A stretch of 64,000 nucleotides of DNA, taken from NCBI RefSeq assembly GCF_024105635.1, contig NZ_WYDQ01000001.1:124001-188000 (forward strand), in the 5' to 3' direction. The stretch comes from Oceanicola sp. 502str15 (GTDB lineage: Bacteria > Pseudomonadota > Alphaproteobacteria > Rhodobacterales > Rhodobacteraceae). Positions 52,007-63,103 of the stretch are shown piece after piece. Each line of letters starts with the position of its first letter. Position 1 is the stretch's first letter. The translations under genes were made by a program, and so were the position numbers. The notes under the pieces are model-generated. The model saw nothing but the letters and a program-made list of their open reading frames with translations, was not told the DNA's origin and ran no database searches.

Positions 52007-53040
52007 GGCTGGCGACCTACAACGTGGAATGGTTCAACGCGCTGTTCGACGAGGCGGGCGCGCCGCTGGCCGATGGCGAGTGGTCGGCCCGCTGGAACGT
52101 GACCCGCGCGGCGCAGCTCGAGGCGTTGGGCGTGGTCTTCACGGCGCTGGATGCCGATGCGGTGCTGGTGGTGGAGGCGCCGGACTGGAAGGCGCCGCGC
52201 CGGACCGAGGCGGCGCTGGAGGGGTTTGCGCAGGCCTTCGGGCTGAGGGCGCGCAAGGCGCTGGTGGGCTTTGCCAATGACACCCAGCAGGAGCTGGCGC
52301 TGCTTTATGACCCGGACACGGTGGAGGCGCGCCATGATCCGGTGGGCGAGGAGACCGGCAAGAAGGGGCATGAGGGCGCGCCGCGCTTTGACGGGGTGTT
52401 CCGGATCGACCTTGATATCGACGCGCGCGAAGACCTCGTGCGGTTTTCCAAGCCGCCGCTTGAGGCGGAGCTGCGACTGAAGGGGCTGGCCGAGCCGGTG
52501 CGGCTGATTGGCGTGCATATCAAGAGCAAGGCGCCCCATGGCGCGCGCTCGGAGGCCGATGCGACGCGGATTTCCATTGCCAACCGACGCAAGCAGCTGG
52601 CGCAGTCGATCTGGCTGCGGCGCCGGGTGGAGCACCATCTGGCGCGGGGCGAGGCGCTGGTGGTGGCGGGGGATTTCAACGACGGGCCGGGGCTGGATGA
52701 ATACGAAGCCTTGTTCGGGCGCTCGGGGATGGAGATCGTGCTGGGCGCGGATCAACCCGAAGCCCGGCGTCTGGTCGACCCGCATGCGCGGCTGGCGATG
52801 GCGGGGGGCGTGATGCAGGCGCATGACACCTCGGCGCGGTTCTACCTGCGCGAGGAGGGCCGCTACCTGAGTGCGCTGCTCGATTACCTGATGCTCTCGC
52901 CCGGGCTGGCGGAGAAGGCGAAGGGCTGGCGGATCTGGCATCCCTTTGACGACCCTGCGATTTATGCCCTGCCGGAGCTGCGCGAGGCGCTGGTGACGGC
53001 CTCCGACCACTTTCCGGTGAGTGTCGATCTGGCGCTCTGA
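52003..53040 (+). CDS. Endonuclease/exonuclease/phosphatase family protein
   Basis: The 345-residue protein has the fold markers RLATYNVEWFN, VLVVEAPDWKAPRR, GVHIKSKAPHG, VVAGDFNDGPGLDEY and the C-terminal ASDHFPVSVDLAL (catalytic D-H). These give a metal-dependent phosphodiesterase or nuclease of unknown substrate. GTG start overlaps the DjlA stop (GTGA). Confidence 0.85.
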   Translation: MRLATYNVEWFNALFDEAGAPLADGEWSARWNVTRAAQLEALGVVFTALDADAVLVVEAPDWKAPRRTEAALEGFAQAFGLRARKALVGFANDTQQELALLYDPDTVEARHDPVGEETGKKGHEGAPRFDGVFRIDLDIDAREDLVRFSKPPLEAELRLKGLAEPVRLIGVHIKSKAPHGARSEADATRISIANRRKQLAQSIWLRRRVEHHLARGEALVVAGDFNDGPGLDEYEALFGRSGMEIVLGADQPEARRLVDPHARLAMAGGVMQAHDTSARFYLREEGRYLSALLDYLMLSPGLAEKAKGWRIWHPFDDPAIYALPELREALVTASDHFPVSVDLAL

Positions 53041-53077
53041 CTTTGAAATGTGACGCGCCAGCGCCTATATTGGCGCC

Positions 53078-53476
53078 ATGAAACACCTAGCTGCCTTGAC
53101 CCTTGCGAGCCTGCTCGCCCTCGGCCCGGCCATGGCGCAGGAGGCCGAAGAGCGGCCTCGTGGCGACATGGATGAGGGCTTCAACCTCGTGGAAGAGGGG
53201 ATGATGCTCTTCTTCCGCGGCCTTGCCGAAGAGATGGAGCCCGCGCTGGAAGACATGGCGCGGGAGATGGAGCCGATGATGCGCGACCTGGCGGAGACGC
53301 TGGGTCCGAAGATGGCGGAACTGGCTGAAATGATTGGCGAGTTCGATCAGTATCACCCGCCCGAGAAGCTGGCGAACGGCGATATCATCATCCGGCGCAA
53401 GACGCCGGAAGAGATGGAGCGCGCGCCGGGACGGCCGGCGCCCGATTTCGACCCGGAGGGCGAGATCGAGCTTTAG
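53078..53476 (+). CDS. Exported amphipathic helical protein
   Basis: The 132-residue protein has a signal peptide (MKHLAALTLASLLALGPAMA). Two amphipathic Met/Glu-rich helices follow (EEGMMLFFRGLAEEMEPALE and MEPMMRDLAETLGPKMAELA), then a C-terminal NGDIIIRRKTPEEMERAPG. Typical of a small Rhodobacterales periplasmic protein of unknown function. Confidence 0.78.
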   Translation: MKHLAALTLASLLALGPAMAQEAEERPRGDMDEGFNLVEEGMMLFFRGLAEEMEPALEDMAREMEPMMRDLAETLGPKMAELAEMIGEFDQYHPPEKLANGDIIIRRKTPEEMERAPGRPAPDFDPEGEIEL

Positions 53477-53500
53477 GGGCGGTGGGGGCTGCCCAGCGGC

Positions 53501-54019
53501 CTAGTCGCGGCGCGTGGTGAGCGCGGGATTGCTCGCGGAATAGACGACACCGGCGAGTTTATCGTTGGCGTAGGCGTTGGCATTGCTCACGTGGCCATCG
53601 TAGCCGCCGGTCTTGGTGAGCTGCGCGCCGCCCTTCCAGACCATCATCAGCCCGTGCTCTTCTTCCCAGGCGCATTCGGCCTCCATGACCATGTAGAGCG
53701 GCTTGCCCTCGGCGTAATGGTCGACGGTGAGCTGAAGGGGGCCCGGCGTGACGTGGGGCCAGATCTCGGAGGGGCTTTCGGGCACGCCCATTTCGGCGTC
53801 GAGCCAGTCTTCGCCACCGACGGCGGCGTGGAAGTCGCGGTAGTAGTTGTAGACGTGCAGGCTATCGGCCAGGCGGTCGGCGGCGGTGAGGCCGGTGAAG
53901 GCGGCGATGGCGCGGGTGACGGTCTCGGTGCCATGGGCGGCGGCCTCGGGCGTGACCTCGAAGGGCACCTCGGCCCCGTCGAAGTAGGGCAGGCGCAGGG
54001 TGGTGGGCCAGTCTGTCAT
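53501..54019 (-). CDS. Conserved hypothetical protein (DUF6985-like)
   Basis: The 172-residue soluble protein has ECAWEEEHGLMMVWKGGAQLTKTGGYDGHVSNAN, reminiscent of DUF6985, and an N-terminal beta region (LRLPYFDGAEVPFEV). It lies 16 bp downstream of ppx in the same direction, so co-transcription is likely. Function unknown. Confidence 0.72.
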   Translation of the reverse strand: MTDWPTTLRLPYFDGAEVPFEVTPEAAAHGTETVTRAIAAFTGLTAADRLADSLHVYNYYRDFHAAVGGEDWLDAEMGVPESPSEIWPHVTPGPLQLTVDHYAEGKPLYMVMEAECAWEEEHGLMMVWKGGAQLTKTGGYDGHVSNANAYANDKLAGVVYSASNPALTTRRD

Positions 54020-54034
54020 GGGGTTTTCATCCGG

Positions 54035-55576
54035 TCAGTCGCCAGCAAGGCGCACCTCGAAATTGCAGCCGAGCTCGGTGGCGAGGGATTTGAACCGGGC
54101 TTCGGCCACCTCGCCGTAGAGATCGGCGGCGGCGCGGGGGAGCACGAGGTTGAGCTCTTTCTTCTTGGGTCGATAGTCGAGGCGGCACATGGCTTCTGGG
54201 TTGTTGCCCGAGAACATGGCGCCGAAGCGCATGGCCTTGCCCAGCACCACCGCCATCTGCCGGTCCTTGTCGGAGAGCAGCTCGACCATGGGGGCGAGGT
54301 GGGAGCCGGGCGCGGCGTTGCGGTAGCGGTGCAGCAGGGCGAGGCCGACGAAGACGCGGCCCTGATGGTCGATGCCGCCGAGGTTGGAGCGGGTGGCATT
54401 GTCGAAGCAGACCTCGCCCCGGTAGTCGGGGTGCGCCCGCCATGACACGTCGTGCAGCAGGCAGGCGGTCTTGATCAGGCGCTGCTTTTCGGGGCGCACC
54501 GAGCGGAACAGGGGCGCCACGAAATCGTAGAGGGTGCGGCCGAAGCCGGGGACGCGGGCGTTTTGCACCTCGTCGAAGCGGGCGGCCTCGATCAGCGGGT
54601 CGCGGGCGCGGATCAGGTCGGACATCTGCTCGTAGAGCATGCCCTCGCGAATGCCGTAGGCCGAGATCCAGACTTCCTTGGTGCCGAAGGTCTTCATCAG
54701 CCGTCGCAGCACCTCGCCCGCGATCGGCACCAGCGCGATACGGGCGGAGGAGAGGCCGGCCTCGGAGCGGACCTCCTCGAGGTCGCGGCCGCGCAGCCAG
54801 TCGAGGGTCTTGCGCAGCTGGGCGGGGGTGGCGTGATAGTCGTGCAGCACGTGCAGCGGGTAGCCGCGGCGCAGGATGTCGATCTTGGCGATGGCCCGCC
54901 AGGAGCCGCCGACGAGGTAGAGGCGCTTATGCTGGGGCATCCGCTCGGACAGCCGGTTCAGCACCTGGTCGATCTCGGCGCGCCGGGCCTTGCGCCCGCC
55001 CTTGATGGTGTTCAGCCGCAGCGGGCCGAGGGAGGTGGAGGCGCGTGCCCCCACGCCGCCGTCTTCGAGCAGCGCGAGCTCCATGGAGGAACCGCCGATG
55101 TCGCAGGCCAGACCGGTGGCGCCGGGCCAGCCGACGAGCACGCCCTGCGCGGAAAGACGCGCCTCTTCCTCGCCGTCGACCACATAGACCTTGAGGCCGG
55201 TGGCGGCCTCGACCTCCTCGCAGAAGGCCTTGCCGTCATCGGCATTGCGCACGGCGGCGGTGGCGCAGGCGGTGAGGGGCGGGATGCCCATGCCGCGTGC
55301 CAGAACGTGGAAGCGGCGGATGGCGGCGAGGGCGCGCACCCGGCCCTCGGGATTGAGGCGGCCGGTTTCGCCCATGCCTTCACCCAGCCCGCACATCACC
55401 TTTTCATTGAAGAAATAGGCCGGAGAGCGGGCCGCGCCGTCGAAGATGACCATACGCACGGAGTTCGAGCCGATGTCGATCACACCGACGCGCGACAGCG
55501 CCTGGGCGTCGGGGTGGTCGAAAATCGGGCGTCCGAAAGGGCCCCAGCCACGCTGCTGTTCGCCAGATCCGTCCAT
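54035..55576 (-). CDS. ppx: Exopolyphosphatase (Ppx/GppA family)
   Basis: Hydrolyses terminal phosphate from polyphosphate. The 513-residue protein has the ASKHA phosphate loops VGVIDIGSNSVRMVIFDG and LACDIGGSSMELALL, and a C-terminal helical HD-like domain (CLLHDVSWRAHPDYR). It follows ppk on the same strand, the usual ppk-ppx pair. Confidence 0.94.
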   Translation of the reverse strand: MDGSGEQQRGWGPFGRPIFDHPDAQALSRVGVIDIGSNSVRMVIFDGAARSPAYFFNEKVMCGLGEGMGETGRLNPEGRVRALAAIRRFHVLARGMGIPPLTACATAAVRNADDGKAFCEEVEAATGLKVYVVDGEEEARLSAQGVLVGWPGATGLACDIGGSSMELALLEDGGVGARASTSLGPLRLNTIKGGRKARRAEIDQVLNRLSERMPQHKRLYLVGGSWRAIAKIDILRRGYPLHVLHDYHATPAQLRKTLDWLRGRDLEEVRSEAGLSSARIALVPIAGEVLRRLMKTFGTKEVWISAYGIREGMLYEQMSDLIRARDPLIEAARFDEVQNARVPGFGRTLYDFVAPLFRSVRPEKQRLIKTACLLHDVSWRAHPDYRGEVCFDNATRSNLGGIDHQGRVFVGLALLHRYRNAAPGSHLAPMVELLSDKDRQMAVVLGKAMRFGAMFSGNNPEAMCRLDYRPKKKELNLVLPRAAADLYGEVAEARFKSLATELGCNFEVRLAGD

Positions 55577-55633
55577 GTTGTCTCCCCGGGGCGATTAACG
55601 CTCTTTTGTGATAGAGGGCGCGAGCGGCAAAGG

Positions 55634-57808
<2,175 letters not shown>

Positions 57809-57859
57809 GGCTGGGGTTTAGGCGCGCAAGGTCACGATTATATGACGCTTTTCATGCTC

Positions 57860-58534
57860 TTATGTGCCCGAGTTTACCTCTCCATCCAAGACCTCGCGGG
57901 CCAGTTTTCGGGTGAGCTTGCGCCCGGTGGCGAGTTGATGCCGGTCGAGCGCGGCCACGGTGCGGCGGGCGGCGGCGGAGGAGCGCTCCATGTGGACCAG
58001 CAGGTAGGCGATGAGCTTGGGGGTGGGGGCAAGCTGTCGGTCGTCGAAGAGCTTCACCAGCAGGGCGGTGAGCAGGGCGTCGTCGGGGGCGTGCAGGCGG
58101 GCGCGGGGCGTGGCCGAGAGCCGGGTGGCGAGATCGGGCAGGACCGGGGCGGGCAGCGGCTCGCGGGCGGTCAGCAGCAGGCGGGCGCGGGCGTCGGCGG
58201 CGCGGTTCAGCAGATGGAAGAGCGGCTCTTCGCGGCTGCGGCTGCCCATCAGCAGGTGGATGTCCTCCACCAGCAGGGCCGCGCCCGGGGCAGGCGGGGC
58301 GAGGCTGGCGATATCTTCGGCGGCGAGCGCGGTGGCCCCGGTATCGGCGGCCCAGATCGCGGCGAGGTGGCTCTTGCCCGAGCCCTCCGGCCCGCTCAGC
58401 AGGAGCCGCCCGCCCGGCCAGTTGCCGCTGTCGTCGATCAGCGCCACGGCATCGGCGTTGGCGGGGGCAACAAAGAAGGCATCGCGCCCGGTGGCTTCGA
58501 TCACCGGGAGGTCTATCGGGAGCTGGCGGGGCAT
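57860..58534 (-). CDS. hdaA: DnaA-like AAA+ protein, probable HdaA (regulator of DnaA inactivation)
   Basis: The 224-residue protein has Walker A (GPEGSGKSHLAAIWA), Walker B-like LLVEDIHLL and sensor region TAREPLPAPVLPDLATRL. In other alphaproteobacteria HdaA acts with the replication clamp to stimulate ATP hydrolysis by DnaA. It lacks the DnaA domain IV. It lies four bases downstream of the permease gene. Confidence 0.88.
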   Translation of the reverse strand: MPRQLPIDLPVIEATGRDAFFVAPANADAVALIDDSGNWPGGRLLLSGPEGSGKSHLAAIWAADTGATALAAEDIASLAPPAPGAALLVEDIHLLMGSRSREEPLFHLLNRAADARARLLLTAREPLPAPVLPDLATRLSATPRARLHAPDDALLTALLVKLFDDRQLAPTPKLIAYLLVHMERSSAAARRTVAALDRHQLATGRKLTRKLAREVLDGEVNSGT

Positions 58535-58538
58535 GGGC

Positions 58539-59645
58539 CTACTCGCTGTCGGGGGTGTCGGCGTGGGAGACCGCGACGGTGGCCGGCGGGGCCTCTTCGG
58601 TGCCGCGGTAGAGGCGGCCCTGTTTGTATTGCTGGATCCCCCAGCGGGCGATGACCCCGAGCGAGGCTGCCACGGGCACGGCCACCAGCATGCCGGTGAA
58701 ACCGAAGAGCGCGCCGAAGGCGGAGAGCGCGAAGATCAGCCAGACCGGGTGCAGGCCGACGGATTGGCCGACGAGGTTGGGGGTGAGCACGTTGCCCTCG
58801 AGGAACTGGCCGACGAAGAAGATCACGGCCACAGCCCCGATCCACCACCATTCGCCCCAGAACTGGAAGAAAGCGAGCCCGATGGCCAGCGCCCCGCCGA
58901 CCAGCGCCCCGACGTAGGGGATGAAGGTGAGCGCCCCGGCCACGGCCCCGACGACGAGGCCGAAGTTGAGGCCCACGGCCATGAGCGCGACGGCGTAGAA
59001 GATGCCCAGCACGAGGCAGACGGTGCCCTGGCCGCGGATGAAGGCGGCGAGCGTCTTGTCGATCTCGCCGGCGAGGTGGCGGACGGTGGGGGCGTGGTCG
59101 CGGGGCAGCAGGTCATCGACCTTGGCCACCATGCGGTCCCAGTCGAGCAGCAGATAGAAGGCGACGATGGGCACCAGGACCAGCAGCACCAGCACGTTGA
59201 CGATGCCGGAGACCGAGGCGACCAGCGAGGTCACAAGCTCGCCGCCGCGGGACTGGATGGTTTCGCCCAGGGTGGAGAGCGACTTTGACACCGTGCTTTC
59301 GCCATCCATCAAGGAAGGAAAGCTGGTGTTCAGAAAGTTGCGCAGGTCGGAGAAGATCTGCGGGGCGGCCTTGAACAGCGAGATCGACTGTTCGACCAGC
59401 GTGGGCAGGATCAGCAGCGCCCCGAGGACGAAGATCAGCAGGGCGACGACCGAGATGAGGATGACCGCGAGGATGCGGTGGAGGCCGAGGCGCTCGAGCC
59501 GATCTGCCACCGGATCGAGGCAATAGGCCACCGCGCCGCCGAGCAGGAAGGGCAGGATCACATCGCCCAGCAGGTAGAGGGCCGCGAAGAAGATCAGCGC
59601 GGCGACGGTCCAGTATTTGGCCTGATCGCGGACGGGAAGTGCCAT
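58539..59645 (-). CDS. AI-2E family transporter (PerM-like permease)
   Basis: A 368-residue membrane protein with eight segments and the family pattern (FLLGGAVAYCLDPVADRLERLG; LGINFGLVVGAVAGALTFIPYVGALVGG-like; LEGNVLTPNLVGQSVGLHPVWLIFAL). The substrate is unknown; despite the family name, autoinducer transport is unlikely. First gene of the perM-hdaA-ppk-ppx strand. Start at MALPVRDQ; the longer frame (59699) is not supported. Confidence 0.9.
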   Translation of the reverse strand: MALPVRDQAKYWTVAALIFFAALYLLGDVILPFLLGGAVAYCLDPVADRLERLGLHRILAVILISVVALLIFVLGALLILPTLVEQSISLFKAAPQIFSDLRNFLNTSFPSLMDGESTVSKSLSTLGETIQSRGGELVTSLVASVSGIVNVLVLLVLVPIVAFYLLLDWDRMVAKVDDLLPRDHAPTVRHLAGEIDKTLAAFIRGQGTVCLVLGIFYAVALMAVGLNFGLVVGAVAGALTFIPYVGALVGGALAIGLAFFQFWGEWWWIGAVAVIFFVGQFLEGNVLTPNLVGQSVGLHPVWLIFALSAFGALFGFTGMLVAVPVAASLGVIARWGIQQYKQGRLYRGTEEAPPATVAVSHADTPDSE

Positions 59646-59786
59646 TTTGCCCCTTGTCGTGTTGCGGCCCCATATTGCCCGTGAGGGAACGGGGCGCAAG
59701 GGCAGCGGCGGGCCGGGGGCGATCTTGGCGCTAAGGCGGGCTCATTGTCACCCCGGCGCGGCTTGCCGGGGTGTTGCCGTTGGCAT

Positions 59787-59808
59787 GGCGGGACAAGTCC
59801 CGCCCTAC
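59787..59808 (-). repeat. REP palindrome, type B, forming the stop codon of hpaH
   Basis: Minus-strand GTAGGGCGGGAC, TT, GTCCCGCC. The TAG at 59805-59807 ends the hydratase gene (…CAG TTC ACG TAG). Confidence 0.9.
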
Positions 59809-60587
59809 GTGAACTGCACCGCCACCGAGCCGAGGGGGCCGAAGTCGGCGTGGAGCGTGTCGCCCTTCTGCGCGTGGACCGGGCGGGTGAAGCTGCCCGA
59901 AAGCATGTAGTCGCCCGGTTTCAGCTCGGTGCCGTAGGGGCCGAGCTTGTTTGCGAGCCATGCGATGGCCATGGCCGGATGGCCGAGGACGCCTGCGGCA
60001 AGGCCGGTCTCCTCGATTTCGGAGTTGCGGTAGAAGATGGCGCCGATGGTGCGCAGGTCCATCGCGTCGGGTTTGATCGGGCGGCCGCCGAGGACGATGC
60101 CGGCGCCGGCGCCGTTGTCGGCCACGGTGTCGAAGATCTTGCGGGGTTCGGTCACGCGGGCGTCGATGATCTCGATGGAGGGGATCACCCATTCGGTGGC
60201 GCGGAGCACGTCGATCAGTTGCACGCCGGGGCCCTTGAGGGGGGAGTGCAGGACGAAGGTGAGTTCGGGCTCGACGCGGGGTTTGCAGAAGGACTCGAAG
60301 GGCACCTTGGCGCCATCGGCGAGGAGCTGGTCGGAGAAGAGATAGCCGAAGTCGGGCTCGTCGATCTTGCTCGCCGCCTGCATCGCCTTGGAGGTGAGGC
60401 CGATCTTGTGGCCGACGATGGTGTGGCCCTCTTTCACCCGCGCTTCGGCGACGGCGGAGGAGATGGCGTAGCTGTCTTCCAGCGCGATCTCGGGGAACAT
60501 GGCCGAGGGGCGCTCGCCTTGGATCTTGGTGCGGTGGCTTTCGAGCAGCGAGGCGACGGCCTTGGCGCGTTGGTCTTCGGTCAGCAT
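59805..60587 (-). CDS. hpaH: 2-oxo-hept-4-ene-1,7-dioate hydratase (HpaH family)
   Basis: The 260-residue protein matches HpaH/HpcG closely: VGHKIGLTSKAMQAASKIDEPDFGYLF, VEPELTFVL, VLGGRPIKPDAMDLRTIGAIFYRNSEIEETGLAAGVLGHPA and LSGSFTRPVHAQKGDTLHADFG. It hydrates the dienoate formed after meta ring cleavage. It is divergent from the semialdehyde dehydrogenase and its TAG stop is embedded in a REP. ATG 60587 has GGAGG upstream; the frame extending to 60638 is not supported. Confidence 0.9.
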   Translation of the reverse strand: MLTEDQRAKAVASLLESHRTKIQGERPSAMFPEIALEDSYAISSAVAEARVKEGHTIVGHKIGLTSKAMQAASKIDEPDFGYLFSDQLLADGAKVPFESFCKPRVEPELTFVLHSPLKGPGVQLIDVLRATEWVIPSIEIIDARVTEPRKIFDTVADNGAGAGIVLGGRPIKPDAMDLRTIGAIFYRNSEIEETGLAAGVLGHPAMAIAWLANKLGPYGTELKPGDYMLSGSFTRPVHAQKGDTLHADFGPLGSVAVQFT

Positions 60588-60642
60588 TGGGTGTCCTCCG
60601 TTTGGAGTGTTGTAGCCATGGTGGCGGCGGTTTGCCAAGAGA

Positions 60643-60698
60643 TAACGTGTTAACTACCTGTGTTTTTATCGGTGATATTGAAATCGTCGATAATTTCA
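60643..60698. promoter_or_regulatory. Two palindromes in the divergent promoter region of the meta-cleavage genes
   Basis: TAACGTGTTA (60643-60652) and TGAAAT (60679-60684) / ATTTCA (60693-60698) lie in the 164 bp between hpaH and the dehydrogenase. They could be operators or overlapping promoters. The regulator is not in the window. Confidence 0.45.
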
Positions 60699-60751
60699 TT
60701 GACCGCGAATTGGCGTAGACCTAGGCTGGCGCAAACTCAGGGAGGCAGGCC

Positions 60752-62224
60752 ATGGACGGCGGCAGCGCAGCGCGGATTTCAAGCTTCATCGGAGGCAGGG
60801 CGGTGCCCGAGGCCGGGGAGCTGTTTGAAGACATCAATCCGGCGACGGGCGAGGTTGTGGCGCTGGTGCAGGCGGCCAGCGCGGCGCAGGTGGATGAGGC
60901 GGTGGCGGCGGCGCGGGCGGCGCTGAAAGGGCCCTGGGGCGGGATGACGGTGGATCAGCGGGCCAAGGCGATGCACGCGATTGCCGACGGGATCGACGCG
61001 CGGGCGGAGGAGTTTCTGCGGGCGGAGATCCTCGATACCGGCAAGCCGGTGAGCATGGCCTCGCATCTCGATATTCCGCGCGGGGCGGCCAACTTTCGCG
61101 CCTTTGCGGAGGTGCTCAAGCACACGCCGGGCGAGGCGTTTCCCTTCGTGGCACCGGACGGGCGGGATGCGCTGAATTACTCCCTGCGCGGCCCGCGCGG
61201 GGTGATCGCGGTGATCTGCCCGTGGAACCTGCCGCTGCTGTTGATGACATGGAAGGTCGGCCCGGCGCTGGCCTGCGGCAACACGGTGGTGGTGAAGCCC
61301 TCGGAGGAAACCCCCGCTACGGCGGCGCTGCTGGCCGAGGTGATCCGCGATGCGGGCATTCCGGAGGGCGTTTACAACGTGGTGCAGGGCAAGGGGCCGA
61401 ATGCCGCCGGGCAATGGCTGACGGAGCATCCGGGCGTCGATGGCATCACCTTTACCGGCGAGACCCGCACGGGCGAGGCGATCATGTGTGCGGCGGCGAA
61501 GGGTGTGCGGCCGGTGAGCTTCGAGTTGGGTGGCAAGAACGCGGGGGTGATCTTTGCCGATGCCGATATGGAGGCGGCGCTGGAGCAGAGCGCGCGGGCG
61601 GTGTTCATGAACGGCGGGCAGGTGTGCTTGCAGACCGAGCGGCTTTACGTGCAGCGGCCGGTGTTCGAGCAGTTTGTGGCGGGGCTGAAGGCGAAGGCCG
61701 AGGCGCTGGTGGCGGGCGATCCGTTTGACAAGGGCACCAGTTTTGGGCCGCTCATCCCAAGCGATCATCCGGCGAAGGTGCTGGGGTATTACCAAAAGGC
61801 AGCCGCTGGCGGCGCCGAGGTGATCACCGGTGGCGGGCGGCTGGAGATGTCGGGCGCGCTGGCGGGGGGCAACTGGGTGCAGCCGACGATATGGACCGGG
61901 CTGGGCGATGACAGCCCTGTGGTGCGCGAAGAGATCTTCGGGCCTTGCGTGCATATCGCGCCCTTCGACGAGGAGGAGGAGGTGATCGCGCGGGCCAATG
62001 ACACGCCCTATGGCCTTGCCTCGATGCTCTGGACGCAGGACGTGAGCCGGGCGCATCGGGTTGCGGCGCGGCTTGAGGCGGGGATCACATGGGTGAACTC
62101 GTGGTTCGTGCGCGATCTGCGCACTGCCTTTGGCGGTATGAAGCATTCGGGCATTGGCCGCGAGGGCGGGGTGCATGGGTTGGAGTTTTATACCGAGACG
62201 CGCAATATCTGCGTGAAGCTCTGA
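60752..62224 (+). CDS. Aldehyde dehydrogenase, 2-hydroxymuconic/5-carboxymethyl-2-hydroxymuconic semialdehyde type
   Basis: NAD-dependent oxidation of a ring-cleavage semialdehyde is likely. The 490-residue protein has PWNLPLLLMTWKVGPALACGN, E258 (FELGGKN) and nucleophile C292 in NGGQVCLQTERLYV. It resembles the hydroxymuconic semialdehyde dehydrogenases more than betaine-aldehyde types. GGGAGG lies at 60740-60745. Divergent from hpaH and directly upstream of two extradiol-type VOC genes. Confidence 0.9.
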   Translation: MDGGSAARISSFIGGRAVPEAGELFEDINPATGEVVALVQAASAAQVDEAVAAARAALKGPWGGMTVDQRAKAMHAIADGIDARAEEFLRAEILDTGKPVSMASHLDIPRGAANFRAFAEVLKHTPGEAFPFVAPDGRDALNYSLRGPRGVIAVICPWNLPLLLMTWKVGPALACGNTVVVKPSEETPATAALLAEVIRDAGIPEGVYNVVQGKGPNAAGQWLTEHPGVDGITFTGETRTGEAIMCAAAKGVRPVSFELGGKNAGVIFADADMEAALEQSARAVFMNGGQVCLQTERLYVQRPVFEQFVAGLKAKAEALVAGDPFDKGTSFGPLIPSDHPAKVLGYYQKAAAGGAEVITGGGRLEMSGALAGGNWVQPTIWTGLGDDSPVVREEIFGPCVHIAPFDEEEEVIARANDTPYGLASMLWTQDVSRAHRVAARLEAGITWVNSWFVRDLRTAFGGMKHSGIGREGGVHGLEFYTETRNICVKL

Positions 62225-62242
62225 ACGCGGGAGGCTGCAATC

Positions 62243-63103
62243 GTGATCGAGAAGCTAAGCTATGTGCGGCTCGGCGTGGCCGACCTGGCGCGCTCGGCGG
62301 AGTTTGCTGAGCGGATCGTCGGGCTGGAGCCGGTGGCGGCGACGGAGGAGGGGCTGGCGCTGTTTCGCTCGGACTTCCGCGATCACGCGCTGGCACTGGT
62401 GCAGCGGGCCGGGGGCGATGGCGAGGGCGCTTCGCTTGGGCTGGAGCTGCGCGACGAGGCGGCGATGGCGGCGGTCGTCGAGCGGCTGGTGGCGCGGGGA
62501 CACAAGGTGTGGCGCGGCAGCGCGGGCGATTGCGCCGAGAGACGGTGCCGGGAGATGGCGGGCGTGCGGCTGCGCGGCGGGCTGGCGCTGGAGCTGGTGG
62601 TTCGTCCGCTTAGCAGCGGATGGCGCTATCACGGGCCGCGAGACGCCGGGATATGCGGCTTTGCCGGGGTGGTGATTGCCAGCACCGAGGTTGAGGCGGA
62701 TATCGCGCTTTGGTGCGAGGTGCTGGGGGCGCAGGTGACGGATTACATAGGCGAGGGGGCCTATCTGGCGATCGACGGCGCGCACCACCGGGTGACGATC
62801 CTGCCGAGCGGGCGGGACGGGCTGCTGGAAATGCAGTTTGAAGTGGAGGGCATGGATCAGGTGATGCAGGCCGGATACTTCATGCAAGCCCATCAGGTGC
62901 CGGTGGTGGCGGGGCCGGGGCGGCGGCCTGCCTCGGGGGAGCTGTTCATCGGCTTTCGCGGGCCTGACGAAATGCTGTTTGGCTATGTCGCCGAGGGCGC
63001 GGCGCGGGAGGATCGGCTGGCGCGGCAGTTTGCGCAGGCTCCGGGCAGTTTTTGCGCCTGGGGGAGCCGGAGTTCGGTGCCGGAATACGGGGGGGAGCCA
63101 TGA
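62243..63103 (+). CDS. VOC family protein, extradiol-dioxygenase-like, metal ligands absent
   Basis: The 286-residue protein aligns end to end with the next gene product (RYHGPRDAGICGF versus RYHGTRDAGITGF). The three positions expected to bind Fe(II) in type I extradiol enzymes are G142, E196 and G247 instead of His, His and Glu. It is therefore unlikely to cleave rings itself and may be a structural partner or a divergent enzyme. GTG start, GGGAGG eight bases upstream. It overlaps the next gene by 4 bp (ATGA). Confidence 0.88.
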   Translation: MIEKLSYVRLGVADLARSAEFAERIVGLEPVAATEEGLALFRSDFRDHALALVQRAGGDGEGASLGLELRDEAAMAAVVERLVARGHKVWRGSAGDCAERRCREMAGVRLRGGLALELVVRPLSSGWRYHGPRDAGICGFAGVVIASTEVEADIALWCEVLGAQVTDYIGEGAYLAIDGAHHRVTILPSGRDGLLEMQFEVEGMDQVMQAGYFMQAHQVPVVAGPGRRPASGELFIGFRGPDEMLFGYVAEGAAREDRLARQFAQAPGSFCAWGSRSSVPEYGGEP